Of a stretch of DNA of 38,687 nucleotides, positions 16,496 to 23,711 are shown one piece after another; position 1 is the stretch's first letter, and each line of letters begins with the position of its first letter. The notes below the pieces were generated by a model. The model was not told the DNA's origin. It did not search any database and worked only from the letters and a program-made list of their open reading frames with translations. A program made the translations under genes and the position numbers. Where the stretch lies: assembly GCA_002085375.1 (NCBI GenBank), contig NATP01000022.1:1-38687 (forward strand). Direction: 5' to 3'. The stretch comes from a candidate division Zixibacteria bacterium 4484_95 (GTDB taxonomy: Bacteria; Zixibacteria; MSB-5A5; UBA10806; 4484-95).

Positions 16496-17428
16496 ATGAT
16501 AGAGATTATTAAAAATACTAAAATTGATTTTATAGGCAAACGGAAGTTCTCTTTTATATTTTCCGGAATTCTAATACTTGTAGGCCTGACAGCTTTCTTT
16601 CTGATTCTTCTGGGAAAAGCTAACTTGGGGATCGATTTTGTAGGTGGGGCTATGATACTTGGCAACTTTGACGAATACGTTTCGGTGAACGACCTGAGAT
16701 CAGCACTTTCGGCTGAGGGATTCGGTGGGGCCGATATTCAAAGTGTAAGCGGTGAGACAGTTCCCCACAATTCATTTATAATCCGCACCAAAGGGGAATC
16801 TGATATAATTGGGGATTCTCTTCTTACTGATATCATAGCTTCCCGGATTAAAAAACGTTTCCCTGATAACGAATTTCATATCGACAGTGTTGATGATATC
16901 GGTGGAGCTGTCGGGAAAACTCTTCAGGAGCAGGCGCGCTGGGCTGTGATTTTTGCCCTTTTAGGTATTCTTGTTTACATATGGATAAGATTTGATTTCA
17001 GGTTTGGTGTAGCAGCCACTATTGCCACATTTCATGATGTTCTGGCAGTACTGGGTATATATTTTCTTTTACACAAAGAGATATCCCTTCTTCTAATGAC
17101 TGCTTTGTTGACATTAGCGGGATATTCATTAACTGATACGGTAGTTGTATATGACCGTATTCGAGAAAATTTGAAACAGTTTCGCAAACGGGGAGATTTT
17201 GCTGGTACCGTTAACGCTTCTATTAATGAGGTTCTCTCCCGAACCATTATAACCACCGGCACTACTTTGCTGGCAGTACTTTCGCTTTTGATATTCGGTG
17301 GCGAGGTTCTTCGGGATTTCTCATTGGCTCTATTCTTTGGCATACTTGTCGGCACCTATTCATCGGTGTTTGTGGCTAGCCCTGTTATTGTGGAATGGGA
17401 AAAGAGAAGCCCCCGAAGGTTTAAATAG
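16496..17428 (+). CDS. secF: Protein translocase subunit SecF
   Basis: 310 residues with six predicted membrane helices. The N-terminal segment has NLGIDFVGGAM (family GIDFxGG motif). The C-terminal bundle has LLTLAGYSLTDTVVVYDRIREN, SRTIITTGTTLLAVLSLLIFGG and GTYSSVFVASPV, all typical. It forms a complex with SecD in the inner membrane. GGTGGAG precedes the ATG. Its length is normal and the gene looks intact. Confidence 0.97.
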   Translation: MIEIIKNTKIDFIGKRKFSFIFSGILILVGLTAFFLILLGKANLGIDFVGGAMILGNFDEYVSVNDLRSALSAEGFGGADIQSVSGETVPHNSFIIRTKGESDIIGDSLLTDIIASRIKKRFPDNEFHIDSVDDIGGAVGKTLQEQARWAVIFALLGILVYIWIRFDFRFGVAATIATFHDVLAVLGIYFLLHKEISLLLMTALLTLAGYSLTDTVVVYDRIRENLKQFRKRGDFAGTVNASINEVLSRTIITTGTTLLAVLSLLIFGGEVLRDFSLALFFGILVGTYSSVFVASPVIVEWEKRSPRRFK

Positions 17429-17648
17429 AGTTAGGCGCATAGCAGTTCTCCTGAATTGTAAGTCATGAGCCTGTGCTATTGAAATCTCAATTTGATATTG
17501 AAAAAATACATAATCTTTTCTTTGTAGTAAATCTGTCTTTGGGATAATAATATTTCGTGATTTGTTTCACATAATACTTGATTTCATTGCATATTTATAA
17601 TAATTTGATTTAATATACTGATAAGGCCAACTTAAAGAGGAGATAATT

Positions 17649-18782
17649 ATGGATATAGGGATAGCTAAGGAAGGTCATCATCTTGAGAACAGGGTGGCGC
17701 TTACTCCTGCCGGTGTTAAGACACTTGTTAAAGCCAGCCATAATGTTTATCTGGAGCAGGGTGCTGGTGAAGGGTCAGGTTTCACCGATGAGAATTACCT
17801 TGAGGTAGGTGCAAAACTTGTTTATTCAACTGAGGAGATATTTCTGCGTTCAAAGCTGCTTTTGAAGGTTGCACCACCGACCATTGAGGAATACAAGATG
17901 ATGCCACCGGATCAGATAGTGTTAACGGCGTTCCATCTGGCAGTGGCTCCTGAGGAAAGCGTAAAGCTATTGTTGGAGAGGAAGATTTCCGCTGTTGGTT
18001 ATGAGATCATCGAAGATGATGATGGTGGCTTGCCGGTCGTGGTGTCGATGTCGGGTCTGGCAGGCCAAATGTGCGCAGGCATTGCAAGCTACTACCTGTC
18101 CAACAGCGGTGGTGGTCGAGGTATACTTTTGGGTGGTGGTGCCGGGGTTCCACCTGCAACGGTATTGGTTGTAGGTGCAGGAACACTTGGAATGAATGCT
18201 GTCAGAGCGGTTAAGGGATTGGGTTGTAATGTAATATTATTCGATAACGATATAAATAAGCTCCGGCACGCTAATGAGTTATTCAACAGACAGCTTGTTA
18301 CATATTTACCCTTTGAATATAACCTCGAAAAGGCTGTGCCGATTGCTGATGTGTTGATTGGAGCAATTTTGATTCATGGCGAGGAACCGCCTAAGTTGAT
18401 CACCGAGGAAATGGTAAAGTCTATGAAGCCCAGGTCGGTGATTATCGATGCCTCAATCGACCAGGGGGGATGTGTTGAGACCTCCCGTCCAACCAACTGG
18501 GCTAATGCCACGTTTATTAAGCATAATGTGATTCATTTTTGTGTCCCCAATATGCCGTCAAACATCAGCCGCACAGCGACCTATGCATTGTCTAATTCTA
18601 TTTTACCGTATGTTTACCTGATAGCCGAGGTTGGGTTTGAAAAGGCAATACAGAGTGACTATGGGCTGGCGAAGGGACTTTATAGCTATCAGGGTGAACT
18701 TCTTAAGCAGGTGATAGCAAACAAGCTGGGGATTAAGGCTAAATCGCTCAAGAATATTTTGAAAACCGGGGGTGCGAGATGA
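17649..18782 (+). CDS. ald: Alanine dehydrogenase
   Basis: 377 residues, the normal size. It catalyses reversible NAD-dependent deamination of L-alanine to pyruvate and ammonia. Substrate residues match the known enzyme: Arg15 in ENRVALTPAG, Lys73 in LLLKVAPP and His96 in AFHLAVA; the Rossmann motif VLVVGAGTLGMNA and SIDQGGCVETSRPT are also present. The related transhydrogenase alpha subunit is less likely because of those residues and the C-terminus. A strong site (AGAGGAG) precedes the ATG. The stop overlaps the start of a CoA-transferase gene by 4 bases, so the two are translationally coupled. Confidence 0.93.
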   Translation: MDIGIAKEGHHLENRVALTPAGVKTLVKASHNVYLEQGAGEGSGFTDENYLEVGAKLVYSTEEIFLRSKLLLKVAPPTIEEYKMMPPDQIVLTAFHLAVAPEESVKLLLERKISAVGYEIIEDDDGGLPVVVSMSGLAGQMCAGIASYYLSNSGGGRGILLGGGAGVPPATVLVVGAGTLGMNAVRAVKGLGCNVILFDNDINKLRHANELFNRQLVTYLPFEYNLEKAVPIADVLIGAILIHGEEPPKLITEEMVKSMKPRSVIIDASIDQGGCVETSRPTNWANATFIKHNVIHFCVPNMPSNISRTATYALSNSILPYVYLIAEVGFEKAIQSDYGLAKGLYSYQGELLKQVIANKLGIKAKSLKNILKTGGAR

Positions 18783-20074
18783 AGTGGATTGACTTTTATC
18801 ATAGTAAAAGAACTACTGCTGAGGAGGCGGCAAAGTCGATAAAGTCAGGCGACACAGTTTATATTCATCCCGGTTGCTGTACCCCCGAGTATCTTGTTGA
18901 TGCCATGGTAGCACGTAAGGATGAGCTGGAAAATGTAACCGTCACTCATATTCTTACTGAGGGAAAGGCTGCCTATGCCCAGCCGGGTATGGAAGGTCAT
19001 TTCAGGCATAGGTCTCTGTTTATAGGAAAAAATGTGCGTCAGGCTGTAAATGAAGGACGCGCAGACCAAACTCATATCTTTCTTGGGGAGGTAGAAAATT
19101 TATGGTTATCAGGTCAGCTTCCTATCGATGTTGTACTTATTCAGGTTAGCCCGCCAGATGAACATGGGTTTTGCTCATTTGGGGTAGGTGTTGACATCAC
19201 AATGTCAGCTGCTCATTGCGCCAAGACTGTCATTGCTCAGGTTAATCCTCAAATGCCACGGGTTCATGGTGATTGTTTTATACATGTGAGTAAGTTGACC
19301 CACGTAGTTGAACATGATGCCCCGCTTTTAGAGATGCCACAGGGAACACCGGATGAGGTCTCCATGAAGATTGGCAAGTTAATAGCTGACAATATTGAGG
19401 ATGGTTCTACACTGCAGATGGGTATCGGAGCTATCCCTGACGCTTTCCTGTTTGCTCTTGAGGGGCGAAAGGATATGGGCATTCATACTGAGATGTTCTC
19501 CGATGGTATAATTTCATTGGTGGAAAGCGGGGTGATTAATAATTCCAAGAAAACCCTTCACCCCGGCAAGATAGTGGCTGCATTTACCCTTGGCACAAGA
19601 AAGATTTTCGAGTTTTGCGATGATAATCCTATCTTTGAGTTTCACCCATGTAAATATACCAACGACCCTTTCGTCATTGCCCAGAATGATAAGATGGTGT
19701 CAATCAACTCAGCTCTGGGAATCGACTTAACAGGCCAGGTTTTTTCTGATTCACTTGGCTTCATGTTTTATTCCGGATTTGGTGGACAGGTGGATTTCGT
19801 CCGAGGTGCGGCAAAATCCAGAGGGGGAAAACCGTTTATAGCGTTCCCCGCTACGGCTAAGAAAGGAACTGTTTCACGAGTCGTACCTTATATACCTACC
19901 GGTACCGGAGTAACAACTACTCGTGCCGATGTCCACTGGATAGTAACAGAATACGGTGCTGTTAATTTATACGGCAAAACTGTAAGGGAGAGAGCAAAAG
20001 CTCTTATTAATGTAGCGGCGCCGCAGTTTAGAGAAGAATTGGAGAAGTTTGCCAAGGAACATAAGTATATTTAA
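18779..20074 (+). CDS. Acetyl-CoA hydrolase/4-hydroxybutyrate-type CoA-transferase
   Basis: 431 residues of the Cat1/Cat2/AbfT family. The catalytic glutamate is Glu238 in GIHTEMFSDG, at the same number known from Clostridium 4-hydroxybutyrate CoA-transferase. GFGGQVDFVRGA and the glycine loop QMGIGAIPDAFLF complete the active site. The enzyme moves CoA between carboxylic acids, typically acetyl-CoA to butyrate, 4-hydroxybutyrate, propionate or succinate; the acceptor cannot be read from sequence. The overlap with alanine dehydrogenase suggests a role in alanine or amino-acid fermentation, where acetyl-CoA formed from pyruvate is turned into acetate. That is inference. Confidence 0.92.
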   Translation: MKWIDFYHSKRTTAEEAAKSIKSGDTVYIHPGCCTPEYLVDAMVARKDELENVTVTHILTEGKAAYAQPGMEGHFRHRSLFIGKNVRQAVNEGRADQTHIFLGEVENLWLSGQLPIDVVLIQVSPPDEHGFCSFGVGVDITMSAAHCAKTVIAQVNPQMPRVHGDCFIHVSKLTHVVEHDAPLLEMPQGTPDEVSMKIGKLIADNIEDGSTLQMGIGAIPDAFLFALEGRKDMGIHTEMFSDGIISLVESGVINNSKKTLHPGKIVAAFTLGTRKIFEFCDDNPIFEFHPCKYTNDPFVIAQNDKMVSINSALGIDLTGQVFSDSLGFMFYSGFGGQVDFVRGAAKSRGGKPFIAFPATAKKGTVSRVVPYIPTGTGVTTTRADVHWIVTEYGAVNLYGKTVRERAKALINVAAPQFREELEKFAKEHKYI

Positions 20075-20175
20075 AGGTTGATTAATAGAGCAATTAGATA
20101 GAGAGAAGAAGTTTGCTTAGAAACCCCGTTTTTAAATAAACTATTTTCTTATTAACCCTTTATGTTACATTTCTA

Positions 20176-20204
20176 TTGACCCTTTTTTAAAATAACTATA
20201 TTAT
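20176..20204 (+). promoter_or_regulatory. Strong promoter giving a probably leaderless mRNA
   Basis: TTGACC (20176-20181), exactly 17 bases, TATTAT (20199-20204). Each hexamer has one mismatch. The expected start, about 7 bases after the -10, falls on or next to the ATG at 20211, and no Shine-Dalgarno sequence is present there. Confidence 0.6.
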
Positions 20205-20210
20205 GTCAGT

Positions 20211-20405
20211 ATGAAGAAAAAGAATGATTTTAAGCCAATAGAGTTCTCCGGGCAGGAGCTTGACGATTTCATTAAGAAACTGGTAAACAGGATATATGAT
20301 GAAATCTGGGCTGATGTTACGGTTGGCTCTGAGGAGCAAAAGATAAGAGAGCGTCTGACAAAATCGATTATCAAAGCTTTAAAGGAATATGCAGAATATA
20401 AGTAG
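20211..20405 (+). CDS. Small acidic/basic helical protein of unknown function
   Basis: 64 residues, charged and probably helical (DDFIKKLVNRIYDEIW, RERLTKSIIKALKEYAEYK), no signal peptide, no cysteine, no membrane helix. I do not recognise a family. It is directly behind a good promoter with no ribosome binding site, so its mRNA may be leaderless. Its end overlaps the next gene by 17 bases, whose own site (AAAGGA) lies inside it. Position and overlap support it as a real gene; it might serve to couple or regulate the HD hydrolase. Confidence 0.6.
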   Translation: MKKKNDFKPIEFSGQELDDFIKKLVNRIYDEIWADVTVGSEEQKIRERLTKSIIKALKEYAEYK

Positions 20406-20943
20406 GCAAAAGGTCTGGGAGTTGCTTTGCCGTTATACAGAGACAGGGTCGTTGCGTAAACATGCCCTTGCCGTTGAGGCGGCCATGCGTTACTATGCTG
20501 AGAAATTTGGCGAGGATGTAGAGTACTGGGGAGCAATCGGGCTGTTGCATGATTTCGATTATGAAAAATATCCCGATAAACACCCTCTTGCCGGACCGGA
20601 TATATTGCGGGCCGAGGGTTTCGATGAGGCTTTTATCAACTCGATTCTATCCCATGTCGATTTCACCGGAGTTCCAAGAGAAACCAAGCTTGAGAAAACA
20701 CTTTACGCAGTGGACGAACTTTGCGGTTTCATAATAGCGGTTGCTCTGGTAAGACCATCAAGGAAACTTGAGGATGTCAGGGTGAAATCGGTAAAAAAGA
20801 AGATGAAAGATAAAGCCTTTGCTCGCCAGGTATCCCGCGAGGAGATAATCAAGGGCGCTGAAGAGCTCGGGATACCGCTTGATGAACATATCGGTAATGT
20901 GATTGAGGCTCTCCAGAAGGTTGCCGACCACCTCGGGCTTTGA
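20389..20943 (+). CDS. HD-superfamily hydrolase (COG2316-like)
   Basis: 184 residues. An HD metal site is formed by His25, His54-Asp55 (LLHDFDYEKYP), His65/His89 and Asp109 (AVDELCGF). Flanking stretches such as HPLAGPDIL, ILSHVDFTGVPRE and SVKKKMKDKAFAR fit a conserved family of predicted metal-dependent phosphohydrolases annotated as HDIG-domain or COG2316. The substrate is not known. AAAGGA lies 4-5 bases before the ATG. It shares a transcript with the 64-residue gene before it and probably with the HAD phosphatase 15 bases after it. Confidence 0.88.
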   Translation: MQNISRQKVWELLCRYTETGSLRKHALAVEAAMRYYAEKFGEDVEYWGAIGLLHDFDYEKYPDKHPLAGPDILRAEGFDEAFINSILSHVDFTGVPRETKLEKTLYAVDELCGFIIAVALVRPSRKLEDVRVKSVKKKMKDKAFARQVSREEIIKGAEELGIPLDEHIGNVIEALQKVADHLGL

Positions 20944-20958
20944 CGATAATCAACATTA

Positions 20959-21618
20959 ATGATAAAAAACTTTAAAGGTATATTCTTCGACATGGACGGG
21001 GTATTAATCGACTCCATGAAATACCATGTAAAAGCCTGGATGAAAGCGTTTGCCCAATTCGGTTACCATCCCGATGAACTGGAGTTCTACCTTAACGAGG
21101 GCGTGAAACATCCTATCACAGTCCGCCAGCGATTAAGAAAGCTTGGCATCGATAACCCTGATGAGGAAACCATCAGGAAAATCTATACACTCAAGCGGGA
21201 GATTTTTGAGCATATCGCCGACTTTAAACCGACTCAGGGTATCATTGGATTATTAGATAAACTCAAAAGCAAAGTCAGGCTCGGAGTTGTTACTGGTAGC
21301 GTATCATCGATAGTGGATAGGGTTATAAGTAAATTTTTTAATGGTTATTTCGACTTTGTTGTGGATTATGAAAGTACAGAGAGGGGTAAGCCCGATCCTG
21401 AACCATATTTATACGCGATAAAACTTTCAGGATTGCCTAAAGAAAGTATAATTGCCATAGAGAATGCTCCCACTGGTATCGCCTCGGCGGTTGATGCCGG
21501 TTTGACCTGCTGGGCTGTATGCACCACCCTTGAGGCAAAATATCTCAATCGAGCCCAAAGAGTTTTTAAGGATTTTATGGAAATAGAAAGGGCGTTGTTT
21601 GTCGATGAATATATTTAA
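20959..21618 (+). CDS. HAD-superfamily phosphatase/phosphomutase (CbbY/PGM-beta-like)
   Basis: 219 residues. Motif I is FFDMDGVLIDS with Asp11 as nucleophile and Asp13 as acid/base. Motif II VVTGS, motif III lysine in RGKPDPEPY and motif IV IENAPTGIASAVDAG follow. The alpha-helical cap is type C1. Members dephosphorylate sugar phosphates or isomerise beta-glucose-1-phosphate; this one cannot be narrowed. It is 15 bases behind the HD hydrolase with a poor ribosome binding site. A convergent hairpin follows the stop. Confidence 0.9.
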   Translation: MIKNFKGIFFDMDGVLIDSMKYHVKAWMKAFAQFGYHPDELEFYLNEGVKHPITVRQRLRKLGIDNPDEETIRKIYTLKREIFEHIADFKPTQGIIGLLDKLKSKVRLGVVTGSVSSIVDRVISKFFNGYFDFVVDYESTERGKPDPEPYLYAIKLSGLPKESIIAIENAPTGIASAVDAGLTCWAVCTTLEAKYLNRAQRVFKDFMEIERALFVDEYI

Positions 21619-21631
21619 ATGTAGGTTGGCA

Positions 21632-21647
21632 AAAACGTAAACGTTTT
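21632..21647. terminator. Possible bidirectional terminator between convergent genes
   Basis: AAAACG/CGTTTT form a 6-bp stem with a 4-base loop in the 160-base convergent gap between the HAD gene and the 21781 gene. A and T runs flank it on both strands. The stem is short, so efficiency is doubtful. Confidence 0.35.
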
Positions 21648-21780
21648 AAACATTACAGATAGCGTTACCTCGAAAAATGTTATGATCGAAATAAGTTTTT
21701 CCATATGTGGATAGATTCTTAAAGACAGACTGAAGGATTTTAAAATAATATATGTTAACAATATTTATCTGATAAAGTAA

Positions 21781-22263
21781 TCAGTGGGATTTTCCGAGGT
21801 CTTCCGGTTTTTCTCTTCCGAAAAGTTTTCTGAAAAATTTTTGACGCTTAGCTTTTCTTTTAGCTCTTAACTCTTTTTTCTTGATTTTTAACTCTCGGCG
21901 AATTTCATCTTCTTTAATTCTTGCCTGGCTGTCAAATTTCTCTATAGCCAGAAGCAGGTTCTCCACGTTATGGCGTTTTTCTATGAGACGCTGAAATTTT
22001 AAATAATCCTCGTGTTTTAACCTGAAAAATGCGTAAAGAAAAGGATTGATAGCCCAGACAAATGGTTCAAGGATAATCATTCCCTGAGAGCCGATCCAGT
22101 TCAATGGTTTGCTTGTTTCAAAAAACAAGATTGCTGGCACTGTGAGCCCTTTGCGGACAACCAGCTTAGCCACGCGGTCTATTAATTCTTGCTCCTCAGG
22201 TGTTGGTTTGGTATCGTCTGAACCTGCGGATTTATTCGGTTTGGAGTTGTTCTTTGTCTTCAA
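21781..22263 (-). CDS. Hypothetical protein with hydrophobic core and basic coiled-coil tail
   Basis: 160 residues read from TTG at 22263, which has GAGGAAAG upstream. The N-terminus is polar (residues 1-25). Residues 30-78 hold a conserved-looking hydrophobic region (LTVPAILFFETSKPLNWIG, ILEPFVWAINPFLYAFF) that could lie in or on the membrane. The tail (about 100-160) is a long, highly basic helix. I do not recognise the family. The start lies 32 bases inside the previous gene, so it is the last member of a tightly packed operon with larE. It might bind the membrane face or nucleic acid through the basic tail. Confidence 0.75.
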   Translation of the reverse strand: MKTKNNSKPNKSAGSDDTKPTPEEQELIDRVAKLVVRKGLTVPAILFFETSKPLNWIGSQGMIILEPFVWAINPFLYAFFRLKHEDYLKFQRLIEKRHNVENLLLAIEKFDSQARIKEDEIRRELKIKKKELRAKRKAKRQKFFRKLFGREKPEDLGKSH

Positions 22264-22675
22264 ATTTTCTTTCCTCGAATATCTTTTTTATAAAGGAATC
22301 GACCTCGTCCTTATTTTGATGATAGCGTACATATAAGCCACGGAAATTCTCCAACCGTGAGGGGCGCGTGAACGGCGACAACAATACACCATTTTTATCG
22401 GGATAGTATGATCGAAAAACTTTCATTTCCTTTTCAACCCTGTTGACAAGATATTTTATTTTTATCTTATCCTTGGTAAGTTCGTATTTTGTAGGAAAGA
22501 AAAATGTCGAGAGTGTGCCCAGGAAAATAAATCCGGCCAGCATGACCATTAAGATTGAGTATGTCACTGAATAAACCACGATAAATATAGCCACTATAAA
22601 CAACAGCACTATAATTGTGGCGGTTTTTCTGATCTTAGCTGGATGAGAAACCCATGTAAGTTTTTCCATATTCAT
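22232..22675 (-). CDS. Two-helix membrane protein with cytoplasmic PH-like segment
   Basis: 147 residues. Two adjacent membrane helices (about 17-55) form a hairpin. The soluble part (about 60-130) has strand-rich sequence KYELTKDKIKIKYLVNR and PSRLENFRGLYVRY, like the bacterial PH-domain/YdbT type that follows a TM hairpin. No catalytic motif is seen. Start and stop overlap both neighbours: ATGA with the 73-residue gene before it and 32 bases with the gene after it. Probably a partner in one membrane complex with them. Confidence 0.75.
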   Translation of the reverse strand: MNMEKLTWVSHPAKIRKTATIIVLLFIVAIFIVVYSVTYSILMVMLAGFIFLGTLSTFFFPTKYELTKDKIKIKYLVNRVEKEMKVFRSYYPDKNGVLLSPFTRPSRLENFRGLYVRYHQNKDEVDSFIKKIFEERKFEDKEQLQTE

Positions 22676-22893
22676 TCAGCATTGGTTTTGGGAGGATCCT
22701 TATAGCGCTCCTTCCGGATTTTGTTCATGATTTCCTGCAATTCCTTGACCTCGATGATCTTTTTATCCACGAGCAGTTTGACTAAAGCCTCAAGGGCAAA
22801 GTTATTTGATAGGGTAAGCTCATCGAAGGTTATCTCACGCTTCTGGTCTCCAACCGTGACTGTTAGAGCTACTCGCTTGCCGGTTTCGGTCAT
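22672..22893 (-). CDS. Small hypothetical protein in the larE operon
   Basis: 73 residues, no signal or membrane segment. The first 30 residues look like beta strands (RVALTVTVGDQKREITFDEL), the rest an amphipathic helix (LLVDKKIIEVKELQEIMNKIRKE). GAGGAAAAG precedes the ATG. It overlaps larE by 4 bases and the membrane protein gene by 4 bases. No family recognised; the shape fits a small adaptor. Confidence 0.72.
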   Translation of the reverse strand: MTETGKRVALTVTVGDQKREITFDELTLSNNFALEALVKLLVDKKIIEVKELQEIMNKIRKERYKDPPKTNAE

Positions 22894-23711
22894 CTTTTCC
22901 TCTTTTCTTTGATGGCGTCATTTAAACTTCCTGAACGAAATCCCCCCAGGTCGACGGCTACGTAAGTAAATCCCGCCTTTTTTAATTTTTCGTTTATTTT
23001 TTCTTTTATGCCGTTTTTAAGCAGTAGTTCGAAATCCTCTATTTCCAGCCTGGCGATATGGTCATGGTGTCTCACTCTAACCTGTTTGAATCCCAGGTCT
23101 TTTAAAAGTCTCTCGGCAGTAGCGATTTGTTCGAGCTTTTTTAATGTGATCTTTGAATGATATGGAATTCTCGAGGACAAGCAGGGTGTTGCTGGTTTAT
23201 CCCAGTTGGTCAGGCCCGATCTCTTGGCCAGATTTCGGACATCCCTTTTGGTAAAACCGGCTTCGGCAAGCGGCGAGCGGACCTCAAATTCATTTTTAGC
23301 TTTCATACCCGGACGGTAATCGGTCAAATCGGAGGCATTGCTTCCATCAACGATATTTTTAGCCCCCACTTCTCGGGCATACTTTTTCAATTTACCAAAA
23401 AGTTCCTGTCTGCAAAAATAACATCGGTTCTCAGGGTTGGATGTATAGTTCTGGTCATCAAGCTCATTTGTATTAATGATTGTAAAGTGGTCTTTGGGAA
23501 TACCCATCTTGGTCATCATTTTCTTACAGAACTTTATCTCCTCGGGCATAGTCGATTTCGAATTGGCAGTAACAACCCAGACATCGTTAAGACCAAGATG
23601 TTTGATACACAAGTGCACCATCAAAGTTGAATCAACTCCCCCGGAAAATCCTATAACAACCGAACCAAGTTGTCTTATTATATTTATCAGTTTCTTCTCT
23701 TTATCAAGCAT
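22890..23711 (-). CDS. larE: ATP-dependent sulfur transferase LarE
   Basis: 273 residues. PP-loop SGGVDST (23-29) for ATP, then NRCYFCRQELF with Cys97 and Cys100, and WDKPATPCLSSRIPY with Cys177. LarE adenylates and sulfurates the pyridinium dicarboxylate precursor of the nickel-pincer nucleotide cofactor. The CxxC plus distal Cys pattern resembles LarE proteins proposed to hold a [4Fe-4S] cluster instead of sacrificing one cysteine; this subtype call is inference. No larB, larC or larA lies in the window. The start overlaps the stop of the TPR/binding-protein gene by 1 base. Confidence 0.9.
   Translation of the reverse strand: MLDKEKKLINIIRQLGSVVIGFSGGVDSTLMVHLCIKHLGLNDVWVVTANSKSTMPEEIKFCKKMMTKMGIPKDHFTIINTNELDDQNYTSNPENRCYFCRQELFGKLKKYAREVGAKNIVDGSNASDLTDYRPGMKAKNEFEVRSPLAEAGFTKRDVRNLAKRSGLTNWDKPATPCLSSRIPYHSKITLKKLEQIATAERLLKDLGFKQVRVRHHDHIARLEIEDFELLLKNGIKEKINEKLKKAGFTYVAVDLGGFRSGSLNDAIKEKRKR

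Noticed and set aside
19870-19885. TGTTTCACGAG in the CoA-transferase gene as a third parS
   Set aside because: Only one half of the palindrome is present.
21707-21715. TGTGGATAG near the convergent gap
   Set aside because: Single DnaA-box-like match without others nearby.
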